Shown: positions 1-5,782, counted from the first letter of the stretch. The stretch is 6,279 bases of DNA from Bradyrhizobium sp. (GCA_025960445.1 JAICIT010000166.1:1-6279); one strand, 5' to 3'. Notes: generated from the letters alone by a model not told the origin. Numbers and translations: made by a program.

Positions 1-1139
1 ATGAAGATATGCAGCAGTTCGGTCGATCCGATGCCATCCATCAGCTTGATTCCGGTCGCCTTCAGCCATGCATCGAACGTAGGTTTCGGCAGCGTCTCGC
101 CTGCTGAAACGCATTTGCGGAGCGAGGAAATGTCATGCTGCGCCAGCTTTGCGAGCATGGCACGGTAGGCCGTCGGCGCGGTGAAGCAAACGGTCGCCTT
201 ATAATGTTCGATCGCGGCCAGCAGATCATCCGGCCCGGCCTTTTCGAGCACGACAAAGGACGCACCGATATGCATCGGAAACAACACGCCGCCGAAACCG
301 AAAGTGAACGCCAGCGGGGCCGAACCGATGAAGCGATCCTCCCGCCTCGCCCGCAGCACGTTTCGGGCGTACCCGTCACAGACCGCGAGCATGTCGCGGT
401 GAAAATGCATGGTGCCCTTTGGCTCGCCGGTCGTCCCCGACGTAAAAGCGATCAGGCAGACATCATCGGCGGCCGTATCGACCGGCGTAAATTGCGGGCT
501 TGCATCCGAGATCAGCGCTTCCAGTGAGCCGGGAGCGCCGGTGCCCCAATAGACGATGCGCTTCAAATTGGGCGCGATGCTCTTTGCTTTCTCGAGTTCG
601 TCGCCAAGTCTGCCGTCGCATAGTGCCAGCGCGACCTCCGCCTTCTGGATCGGATAGCCCAGCTCCTTGGCCCGCAGCAGCGGCATGGTCGCAACCACGA
701 TGCCGCCGGCCTTGAGGACGGCGAGATAGGTCGCGACCATCATCGGATTATTGGCAGACCGCAGCAGCACGCGCCCGCCGGTGACCAGGCCGAGTTTGTC
801 GACCAACACATTGGCGATGCGGTTCACCAATTGCTGCAGTTCGCAATAGGAATAACTGACGTCAGGGCTCAGGATGCAGGGATCATCGCCGTGGCCAAGT
901 TCGACCCAGCGATCGAGAAATTGAGTCACGCAATTTAGCCGTTCCGGGTACTGCAATTCCGGGCGCTTGAAAATGAACTCCGGCCAGAGATCGCGCGGCG
1001 GCAGATGATCCCTCGCGAACGTATCAATGTGAGCCGATGCCGTGCTGGCGCCGGTGAGCGCGACACGCGTTTGCGGTGGCTGAGGCTGAGGCTGTTTGGC
1101 GGGGGTGTCCGCGACCGACGCGTTGGCGGCATTGACCAT
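1..1139 (-). CDS. Benzoate/2-aminobenzoate-CoA ligase family protein, C-terminus cut by window edge
   Basis: Acyl-adenylate-forming ligase that should activate an aromatic acid (benzoate, anthranilate or similar) with ATP and CoA in the cytoplasm. The frame is open without a stop from the ATG at 1139 to the left edge, giving 379 residues of a family usually about 510-560 long, so the C-terminal lid domain is missing. The AMP-binding core starts near residue 36 (AHIDTFARDHLPP). The phosphate-loop signature FTSGTTGEPKGTMHFHRD lies near residues 231-248, and GIGSTELLHIF, typical of the benzoate-CoA ligase subfamily, ends the visible part. The start is supported by AAAGGAG 6 nt upstream (1146-1152). 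Residues 1-35 are a variable leader with a short Gln-Pro run. It lies downstream of the MarR and hydrolase genes with a 112-nt gap that may hold its own promoter. Family assignment is firm. The choice of 2-aminobenzoate over benzoate rests mainly on the oxidoreductase at the other end of the window. Confidence 0.9.
   Translation of the reverse strand, partial: MVNAANASVADTPAKQPQPQPPQTRVALTGASTASAHIDTFARDHLPPRDLWPEFIFKRPELQYPERLNCVTQFLDRWVELGHGDDPCILSPDVSYSYCELQQLVNRIANVLVDKLGLVTGGRVLLRSANNPMMVATYLAVLKAGGIVVATMPLLRAKELGYPIQKAEVALALCDGRLGDELEKAKSIAPNLKRIVYWGTGAPGSLEALISDASPQFTPVDTAADDVCLIAFTSGTTGEPKGTMHFHRDMLAVCDGYARNVLRARREDRFIGSAPLAFTFGFGGVLFPMHIGASFVVLEKAGPDDLLAAIEHYKATVCFTAPTAYRAMLAKLAQHDISSLRKCVSAGETLPKPTFDAWLKATGIKLMDGIGSTELLHIF
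1071..1097 (-). repeat. Gln-Pro-rich microrepeat in ligase N-terminus
   Basis: A short tandem CAGCCT-type repeat encodes KQPQPQPPQ (residues 15-23) just before the conserved ligase core. It probably marks a flexible, non-conserved leader and could vary in copy number between strains. It has no predicted catalytic role. Confidence 0.6.
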
Positions 1140-1182
1140 TGCACGCTCCTTTCACCCTGGTGAGGCGTCCGGTAACGGAATC

Positions 1183-1210
1183 ATTTTAGGCTTAAAGCAT
1201 ATTGACGCAA
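1183..1210 (-). promoter_or_regulatory. Candidate sigma-70-type promoter for the CoA ligase
   Basis: On the minus strand TTGCGT (1210-1205) is followed after 16 nt by TAAAAT (1188-1183). The latter matches the -10 consensus at five of six positions. Transcription would start around 1175 and leave a leader of about 35 nt before the ligase ATG. A 9-bp palindrome, GCTT-A-AAGC (1190-1198), sits in the spacer and could be a regulator site. The ligase may instead be read through from the MarR-hydrolase transcript, so this is only a candidate. Confidence 0.35.
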
Positions 1211-1251
1211 GCACAGACTTCACCCGTCCGGCGGTTTTGCCCGTAACTCGT

Positions 1252-2070
1252 TCAGCCGGATGCGAGTTCCACCAGCCGCAACGTCATCGGCGAGTTCGGC
1301 TCGGCTAGTCCCGCGATTGCCGTGAAATGATTGGCATCGGGGATGACGCCAAAGCGGCTCTCAATGCCGGCAGCGTTCCAGAGATCGACGATGGCAGTGC
1401 TTTGGCGGAAATATTCCGCGCTTTCATATTCCCCAACCACCGCATCGAGGCGTCCGCGCGCCGGCACGCTCCAGCATAGCGGGCTCGCAGCTCTCGCCGA
1501 GGCTTCGTCTAACTGCAACGCCTTGTTGATCGTGGTCCCAATCAGCGGCCTTAAATCAAACAGGCCTGAAATCGCGTAAGCCGCAACCACGAGATCCCGG
1601 GGCAATGAAGGGTCGTAAGCCCGCCAGTCGGTTGCCAGCATGCACGCCGCAAGATGCCCACCGGCCGAATGACCGCTGAACACAAGCGGCCGACCCAAGC
1701 GCGCGAGCTCGCGCGTTGCAATCCGCATTTGCTGGATAATGTCAGCCACGCTGACATCGGGACAAAGATCGTAACTTGGAATGGCAACACTGATACCATT
1801 CGCGTTCAGGCCGCCCGCGAGATGACTGAAATCCGAGCCGTCGAGCGCCTGCCAGTAGCCGCCGTGAATAAAGACGACAATTGGCTTGTCAGTTTCGCCG
1901 GCAAAAAAATCGATCCTGTTTCGTGTCCCGGTCCCGTAGCGAATTTCGCGCAGGCCATGCCGCTCGCGATAAGCCGCCGCATCCCTTGCCCAACCCGCCA
2001 TGATCGAGGGATTTTCGGGTACTCGCGCCCGGTTGTTGTATTCGACTTCGTAATCGACCTCCGCGGTCAA
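1252..2070 (-). CDS. Alpha/beta hydrolase, arylformamidase (kynurenine formamidase)-like
   Basis: Serine hydrolase of the alpha/beta fold, 272 residues, near the usual length for kynurenine formamidase-like proteins, cytoplasmic (no signal peptide seen). The oxyanion-hole motif HGGYWQ is at residues 69-74, the nucleophile elbow GHSAGG at 133-138 (Ser135), and the catalytic His is likely His248 in DANHF. The acid is probably Glu214 or Glu216 in GEYES. HGGxW plus GHSAGG is characteristic of the arylformamidase group, which hydrolyses N-formyl or N-acyl anilines such as N-formylkynurenine. The start is TTG at 2070: an in-frame TAG lies only two codons upstream, GAGGG (2084-2080) is 9 nt before it, and the conserved-looking YNNRA segment precedes the first ATG (residue 24). 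The gene begins 3 nt after the MarR stop, so the two are very probably co-transcribed and translationally coupled. True substrate unknown: an N-acylanthranilate, a formamide or an ester are all possible. Confidence 0.87.
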   Translation of the reverse strand: MTAEVDYEVEYNNRARVPENPSIMAGWARDAAAYRERHGLREIRYGTGTRNRIDFFAGETDKPIVVFIHGGYWQALDGSDFSHLAGGLNANGISVAIPSYDLCPDVSVADIIQQMRIATRELARLGRPLVFSGHSAGGHLAACMLATDWRAYDPSLPRDLVVAAYAISGLFDLRPLIGTTINKALQLDEASARAASPLCWSVPARGRLDAVVGEYESAEYFRQSTAIVDLWNAAGIESRFGVIPDANHFTAIAGLAEPNSPMTLRLVELASG

Positions 2071-2073
2071 GAC

Positions 2074-2568
2074 CTATAGCCCTCGCGCGTGCGCGGATTT
2101 CCGCGCCGAGAGTTTGGTCTTGGCTAACAGGCGCATCAACTCGCGAACGTCCTTTGGAGTGAGATCCGAAAACAGGTCCGCGATCCAGGTTTCATGCTCG
2201 GCGGCCATTTTGCGAAACTCGGCGCGGCCGGTTTTGGTCAGCCGGATCACCTGAACCCGCCGATCGGTCCCGGATGTGCGACGGTCAAGATGGCCTGACT
2301 CGACCAGCCTCTCGACGAGACCGGTGACATTGCCATTACTGACCATCATGCGCTTGGACACATCCGACAGCGTCATGCCGTCAGGCGCCTTGTCGAGCTG
2401 CGCCATCAAATCGAAGCGGGGCAGCGTGACATCGAACCGCTCGCGCAACCGGCTGCGCACCTCGCCCTCGATCAGCGTCGTGCAAGTCAGCAGACGCAGC
2501 CACAATCTGAGTTCATTGCCGTGATCTTCCGGGAGCTCGACTGCCTTGGTCTCGGAATCAAGAATCAT
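2074..2568 (-). CDS. MarR-family transcriptional regulator
   Basis: Winged-helix DNA-binding protein of 164 residues, normal for MarR. An N-terminal dimerisation helix (about 18-45) leads into the helix-turn-helix at about 66-92, with SNGNVTGLVERLVESG as recognition helix, followed by the wing at about 93-111 with the DRR-VQVIRLT hallmark. C-terminal helices complete the dimer. MarR proteins usually act as dimeric repressors released by small aromatic ligands, so this one is the likely sensor for the cluster. It is transcribed divergently from the solute-binding protein gene and heads the hydrolase-ligase transcript, the classic place for a local autoregulator. The ATG at 2568 has no strong Shine-Dalgarno; instead a 14-bp near-palindrome directly abuts the start codon, suggesting autorepression. 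Ligand not identifiable from sequence alone. Confidence 0.94.
   Translation of the reverse strand: MILDSETKAVELPEDHGNELRLWLRLLTCTTLIEGEVRSRLRERFDVTLPRFDLMAQLDKAPDGMTLSDVSKRMMVSNGNVTGLVERLVESGHLDRRTSGTDRRVQVIRLTKTGRAEFRKMAAEHETWIADLFSDLTPKDVRELMRLLAKTKLSARKSAHARGL
2080..2084 (-). promoter_or_regulatory. Ribosome binding site deciding the TTG start of the hydrolase
   Basis: GAGGG on the minus strand lies 9 nt upstream of the TTG codon at 2070 and inside the last codons of the MarR gene. Placement within the upstream gene fits translational coupling and supports TTG over the later ATG (residue 24). Confidence 0.6.
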
Positions 2569-2582
2569 GACACGATCGTATC
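2569..2582. promoter_or_regulatory. Near-palindrome abutting the MarR start codon, candidate autoregulatory operator
   Basis: GACACGATCGTATC pairs with itself at six of seven base pairs (one C/A mismatch) around a perfect ACGATCGT core. It occupies exactly the stretch where the Shine-Dalgarno of the regulator gene would lie. A dimeric MarR bound here would block its own expression. No footprint evidence exists in the sequence, and such motifs can arise by chance. Confidence 0.4.
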
Positions 2583-2637
2583 CGCCTCAACGGCGCAGCG
2601 GAGCATGGCTTCTGGCCGCGCGTGCCCGGTTGCGCAT

Positions 2638-2657
2638 TTATTTGAAGCTTCAGGTAA
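2638..2657. promoter_or_regulatory. 20-bp interrupted palindrome, candidate operator or upstream activator site
   Basis: The perfect core TGAAGCTTCA (2643-2652) is flanked by two unpaired bases on each side and then TTA / TAA arms (2638-2640 and 2655-2657). Size and AT-rich symmetry suit a MarR dimer. Its centre lies about 107 bp before the predicted start of the sigma-54 promoter, also the usual distance for an enhancer-binding-protein site. It overlaps the candidate -10 of the MarR promoter on the other strand. Confidence 0.45.
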
Positions 2658-2679
2658 TCCGGCTTACGCCGCAAGTCAA
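2651..2679 (-). promoter_or_regulatory. Weak candidate promoter for the MarR gene
   Basis: On the minus strand TTGACT (2679-2674, five of six to the -35 consensus) is followed after 17 nt by TACCTG (2656-2651), a poor -10. The -10 falls inside the 20-bp palindrome, which would suit repression. The -35 and spacing are good, but the weak -10 keeps confidence low. Confidence 0.25.
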
Positions 2680-2700
2680 AAGCTGGCGCTGCAGGGGATC

Positions 2701-2730
2701 GGTTTCAATTCTTTAGGTTTCAAATAATTG
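2701..2730 (+). promoter_or_regulatory. Tandem GGTTTCAA repeats forming two IHF-like sites
   Basis: GGTTTCAA occurs at 2701-2708 and again at 2716-2723, 15 bp apart. Each copy continues into a fit to the IHF consensus WATCAANNNNTTR with a single mismatch at the second position (2703-2715 and 2718-2730). The first copy lies roughly 40-52 bp before the predicted sigma-54 start, a normal position for an IHF bend between an enhancer site and the promoter. The second runs into the -24 element, so both could not be bound together with polymerase. Confidence 0.4.
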
Positions 2731-2744
2731 GCGCGCGGCTTGCA
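2728..2744 (+). promoter_or_regulatory. Sigma-54 (RpoN) -24/-12 promoter for the solute-binding protein gene
   Basis: TTGGCGCG-N4-TTGCA fits the sigma-54 consensus YTGGCACG-N4-TTGCW with one mismatch (A to G). The invariant GG is at 2730-2731 and the invariant GC at 2742-2743, with the required 10 nt between them. Transcription would start near 2755, giving a leader of about 107 nt before the ATG at 2862. If real, expression needs an ATP-dependent enhancer-binding protein not encoded in this window. Confidence 0.6.
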
Positions 2745-2810
2745 TATCCGCTGCTCGTGTCGGTAACTCAGCATTGCAGCTTGGCTTGCGGCGGTGGGCA
2801 TCATCAGAAT

Positions 2811-2821
2811 AAGCTGAGCTT
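2811..2821. repeat. Short inverted repeat in the solute-binding protein leader
   Basis: AAGCT-G-AGCTT is a perfect 5-bp inverted repeat around one base, located downstream of the predicted sigma-54 start in the untranslated leader. It shares the AAGCTT core with the palindrome at 2643-2652, so it might be a second, weaker site for the same regulator. It may also be chance. Confidence 0.25.
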
Positions 2822-2850
2822 TGAAGCCCGGATTTCCGTTGGCTGCAGCG

Positions 2851-2854
2851 AGGA
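2851..2854 (+). promoter_or_regulatory. Ribosome binding site deciding the start of the solute-binding protein
   Basis: AGGA within GCGAGGAAAA lies 7 nt before the ATG at 2862. This start puts a clean signal peptide at the N-terminus. The upstream GTG at 2757 would add 35 residues without secretory character and would lie at the predicted transcription start. Confidence 0.75.
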
Positions 2855-2861
2855 AAATTTG

Positions 2862-4037
2862 ATGAAGCAGCACCTGAACGTGGCCGGCCTGGCGGTCGTC
2901 CTGAGTATGTTTTCGGGTCATGCCATCGCGCAGGAAAAACTCAAGATCGGCGTGATCGTCACACTCTCTGGTCCGGCGGCAGTACTCGGCCAGCAGGCCC
3001 GCGACGGCTTTATGCTCGCCGTAAAGGATCTCGGCGGCAAGATGGCCGGCAGGGATGTCGAAGTGGTCGCGGTCGACGATGAATTGAAGCCAGACGCCGC
3101 CGTGACCAAGGTCAAGGGGCTATTGGAACGCGACAAGGTCGATTTCGTCGTGGGACCGATCTTCTCGAACATCCTGCAGGCGATCCACAAACCGGTGACA
3201 GATTCCAGGACGGTCCTGATCAGCCCGAACGCCGGCCCTTCCAGTTACGCCGGCAAGAACTGCAGCCCTTATTTCTATGTGACATCCTACCAAAACGATC
3301 AGGTGCACGAGATCCTCGGCAAAGTCGCCCAGGACCGCGGCTACAAGCGCGTCTATCTGCTGGTTCCGAACTACCAGGCCGGCAAGGATTCCGCCGCCGG
3401 TTTCAAACTCGACTACAAGGGAGACATCGTCGAGGAGACCTACATGCCGCTGGGTTCGCTGGATTTCCAGGTCGAACTCTCGAAGATCGCGTCGCTCAAG
3501 CCGGACGCGTTGTTTACCTTCATGCCGGGCGGCATGGGCGTCAGTCTGGTGAAACAGTACAGGCAGGCTGGGCTCGCCGATAAAATTCCGGTGCTTTCGG
3601 CATTCACCGTCGATGAATCAACGCTGCCCGCCCAGCAGGATGCGGCGATCGGCATGTTCGGCGGCGCCAACTGGGCTCCCAATCTCGACAACCCGCAGAA
3701 CAAGAAATTCGTGGCCAGCTATGAGGCAACCTACAACAGCGTACCCGGCACCTATGCGTTCCAGGCTTACGATGCGGCCATGCTGATCGATAGCGCGGTG
3801 AAGGCGGTGAAGGGTGACCTCACCAACAAGGAAGCCCTAATCGCCGCGCTGAAGAAGGCTGACTTCACCTCTCTGCGCGGAAACTTCAAGTTCAATACCA
3901 ACGGTTATCCGATTCAGGATTTCTACCTGACCAAGGTCGCAAAGCGGGCCGACGGAAAATTTCAGACCGAGATTGTCCAGAAGGTGTTCGAGAACTACGC
4001 CGACCGCTACGCCAAGGACTGCACGCCGGACAAGTAA
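2862..4037 (+). CDS. ABC transporter substrate-binding protein, branched-chain amino acid/aromatic acid type
   Basis: Periplasmic receptor of a high-affinity ABC importer, 391 residues, typical for LivK-like Peripla_BP_6 proteins. A Sec signal peptide (MKQHLN, then a hydrophobic stretch) ends at AIA, with cleavage predicted between Ala23 and Gln24. The mature protein opens with the diagnostic LKIGVIVTLSGPAAVLGQQARDGFMLAV. Further family blocks are VDFVVGPIFSN, the TFMPGG segment, TYAFQAYDAAMLIDSAV and the C-terminal LRGNFKFNTNGYPIQDFYL. In alphaproteobacteria this family often binds aromatic acids, phenylpropanoids or amides rather than amino acids. Predicted to be driven by the sigma-54 site upstream. 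No permease or ATPase gene is visible beside it, so the partners lie outside the window or are shared. The cupin gene follows after 23 nt in a probable two-gene operon. Ligand unknown; an aromatic compound fits the neighbours. Confidence 0.95.
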   Translation: MKQHLNVAGLAVVLSMFSGHAIAQEKLKIGVIVTLSGPAAVLGQQARDGFMLAVKDLGGKMAGRDVEVVAVDDELKPDAAVTKVKGLLERDKVDFVVGPIFSNILQAIHKPVTDSRTVLISPNAGPSSYAGKNCSPYFYVTSYQNDQVHEILGKVAQDRGYKRVYLLVPNYQAGKDSAAGFKLDYKGDIVEETYMPLGSLDFQVELSKIASLKPDALFTFMPGGMGVSLVKQYRQAGLADKIPVLSAFTVDESTLPAQQDAAIGMFGGANWAPNLDNPQNKKFVASYEATYNSVPGTYAFQAYDAAMLIDSAVKAVKGDLTNKEALIAALKKADFTSLRGNFKFNTNGYPIQDFYLTKVAKRADGKFQTEIVQKVFENYADRYAKDCTPDK

Positions 4038-4060
4038 CAAATGGGAAGGAAACAAACGCG

Positions 4061-4516
4061 ATGAACAGCGAGATCACCGGGATCACCCGGGCCAATGAGG
4101 GCATGCAGGGAATTTCGTGGAATATCCTGGGCCAGACTTATGTACCGAAGAACCGCACCGAGCATTGTTTCTCCTGGCATGCGACATTCCCGCCCGGCAC
4201 CTTCGTGCCACCGCATATCCATCCGGATCAGGATGAATATCTTTACATGCTGGAGGGAAAACTCGATTTCATGCTGGCCGGCGCGGATGCGCAGGCAACA
4301 CCGGGCGATCTGATCCGGCTAGGCATGGGTGTTCCCCACGGCATCTTCAACAAATCCGACCAGACCGCGAAAGTGCTGTTCTGGGTTTCGCCGACTCGCA
4401 AGCTCTACGATCTGTTCTGGGGCATTCACAACATGAAAGAGCAGAAACCGGAGGACGTCGTCGCGATGGCCGCCGAATACAACATTCACTTCCTGCCGCC
4501 ACCACCGGGCGCGTGA
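4061..4516 (+). CDS. Single-domain cupin protein, possible metal-dependent dioxygenase or isomerase
   Basis: Small beta-barrel metalloprotein of 151 residues. Cupin motif 1 is PPHIHPDQDEYLYMLEG (residues 50-66) with metal ligands His52, His54 and Glu59. Motif 2 is TPGD...GVPHGIFN (80-97) with His93, so the full 3-His/1-Glu set is present and an Fe, Mn or Ni centre is likely. No signal peptide is seen, so the protein should be cytoplasmic. AAGGA (4046-4050) lies 10 nt before the ATG. The pattern resembles the Cupin_2/quercetinase-like group, where members cleave aromatic rings, isomerise, or only bind ligands. Position between an importer receptor and a PhzS-like hydroxylase suggests a step on the hydroxylated aromatic product, for example ring opening. 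That function is inference; a non-catalytic role cannot be excluded. Confidence 0.9.
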   Translation: MNSEITGITRANEGMQGISWNILGQTYVPKNRTEHCFSWHATFPPGTFVPPHIHPDQDEYLYMLEGKLDFMLAGADAQATPGDLIRLGMGVPHGIFNKSDQTAKVLFWVSPTRKLYDLFWGIHNMKEQKPEDVVAMAAEYNIHFLPPPPGA

Positions 4517-4529
4517 GGCTCTACGCCCG
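4506..4529. terminator. Possible bidirectional hairpin at the convergent gene ends
   Basis: CGGGCG (4506-4511) and CGCCCG (4524-4529) form a 6-bp GC stem around a 12-nt loop that contains the stop codons of both converging genes. There is no T-tract on either side, so it is at best a weak terminator or an mRNA 3'-end stabiliser. Confidence 0.25.
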
Positions 4530-5771
4530 CACTGCCGCCAGCCCCGGCACGGCGGCGAAACCGGCCTTGCTCGCATAGCCGCGCACGATCGCCTCGCGCT
4601 GCGTGTAGCTCAGCACGTTATCGATATTGTCGAAACCATCGGGCGCCAACTGCTCAACCGCGTCGATAACGCCTTCCGGACCACCGCGCCGGTTGGAGCG
4701 CACGATCTCCGCCGTCATCGGCAAGCGCTTCTGCTCATAGGCGATCAAGGCCTGCCGCGGATGTTCCGAGCGCATCAACGAATCCGCCAGGCAGCGCGCG
4801 TCGAGGATCGCCTGCGAGGCGCCGTTCGAGCCGACAGGATACATCGGATGCGCGGCATCGCCGAGCAGGGTGACGCGACCGTTCGACCAATACGGCAGCG
4901 GATCGCGATCGCAGGTCGGATATTCGTAGAATTCCGGCGTGGCCGAGATCAGATTGGGTACGTCGACATACGGCACCGAGAACCGGGCGACGTGCGGCAT
5001 CAATTCCTCGCGCTTACCGGGTCGCGACCAATCCTCCCGACGCGGCGGCGTCGCGTTATTGTCGCCGACTTTCACCAGCACCGCCCAATTGGTCAGACGG
5101 CTGGCTGGACTTGATCCTTCGGCGATCGGGTAAACCACCACCTTGGCATGAAGGCCGCCCGCCACGATCATCGAACGGCCGGTTAGGAACGCGGGCCAAT
5201 CGCGCGCGCCGCGCCAGAGCATCAGCCCGTTCCAGCAGGGCGGCCCTTCTTCGGGAAACAGCGTCTCGCGTACGCGCGAATGGATGCCGTCAGCGCCTAT
5301 CAGGATGTCGCCGCGCGCGGTTTTGATGTGGCCGCCCGTGCGGTCGAAAAAGTATGCCGTAACGCCGCCCTCGTCCTGGCTGAAGGACCCCAACCTGCAG
5401 CCGGTGTGGATCGCCTCCGGTCCGAGCCGCTCCTCCACAGTTCGGTGAATCACGCTCTGCAGGCGGCCGCGATGAATCGAGAATTGCGGCACATCATGGC
5501 CGGCGTCGATGCCGCGGGATTCGCGCCACACCTCCTGGCCGTGCCGATTGAGATAGTAAAGCACATCGGTTCGAATAGCGACGTCATCGAGCCTGTCCAG
5601 CAGCCCAAGGCCCGCGAGTTCGCGGATCGCATGCGGCAGCGTATTGATGCCGACGCCGAGTTCGCGGATGGTGTCCGATTGTTCGAACAGTTCGCAGCCG
5701 ATGCCGCGGGCCCGCAGCATCAGCGCGGTCGTCAGGCCTCCGATTCCACCTCCGACGATAATGGCCTTCAT
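4521..5771 (-). CDS. FAD-dependent aromatic monooxygenase, PhzS-like (group A flavoprotein hydroxylase)
   Basis: NAD(P)H- and FAD-dependent hydroxylase of an aromatic ring, 416 residues, cytoplasmic. The Rossmann FAD motif GGGIGG is at residues 7-12 with the ribose-binding Glu30 closing the second strand. The DG motif (DILIGADGIHSRVR) is at 155-168. The GD motif (GRVTLLGDAAHPMYP) is at 298-312, followed by VGSNGASQAILD. Blocks such as ELGVGINTLP, SRGIDAG..PQFSIHRG and YPTCDRDPLPYW are close to my memory of the phenazine hydroxylase PhzS, and more distantly to 3-hydroxybenzoate 6-hydroxylase and PqsH-type quinolone hydroxylases, which suggests a bicyclic or larger aromatic substrate. The start at 5771 has GGAG 7 nt upstream and sits right before the FAD strand; the longer reading from 5840 would overlap the upstream gene and add an Arg-rich tail. 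It follows the oxidoreductase gene by 55 nt on the same strand, probably one operon. Confidence 0.93.
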   Translation of the reverse strand: MKAIIVGGGIGGLTTALMLRARGIGCELFEQSDTIRELGVGINTLPHAIRELAGLGLLDRLDDVAIRTDVLYYLNRHGQEVWRESRGIDAGHDVPQFSIHRGRLQSVIHRTVEERLGPEAIHTGCRLGSFSQDEGGVTAYFFDRTGGHIKTARGDILIGADGIHSRVRETLFPEEGPPCWNGLMLWRGARDWPAFLTGRSMIVAGGLHAKVVVYPIAEGSSPASRLTNWAVLVKVGDNNATPPRREDWSRPGKREELMPHVARFSVPYVDVPNLISATPEFYEYPTCDRDPLPYWSNGRVTLLGDAAHPMYPVGSNGASQAILDARCLADSLMRSEHPRQALIAYEQKRLPMTAEIVRSNRRGGPEGVIDAVEQLAPDGFDNIDNVLSYTQREAIVRGYASKAGFAAVPGLAAVRA

Positions 5772-5778
5772 CGCCCGA

Positions 5779-5782
5779 CTCC
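5779..5782 (-). promoter_or_regulatory. Ribosome binding site deciding the start of the FAD monooxygenase
   Basis: GGAG on the minus strand lies 7 nt before the ATG at 5771, which encodes MKAIIVGGG. This selects the short start over the in-frame codon at 5840. Confidence 0.7.

Noticed and set aside
135..715. Overlapping plus-strand open frames in the left region
   Set aside because: Shadows of the CoA ligase, which is open over the whole region on the minus strand with clear adenylation motifs.
1654..2079. Open frame of 141 codons on the plus strand
   Set aside because: Antisense shadow of the alpha/beta hydrolase, whose catalytic motifs are intact on the other strand.
2757..2861. Longer solute-binding protein from the GTG at 2757 (35 extra residues)
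   Set aside because: The extension is not secretory in character, begins at the predicted sigma-54 transcription start, and lacks a ribosome binding site; the ATG at 2862 has both a good site and a signal peptide.
2676..2921. Minus-strand open frame of 81 codons across the divergent control region
   Set aside because: No ribosome binding site or recognisable domain; it runs antisense over the promoter and signal-peptide region.
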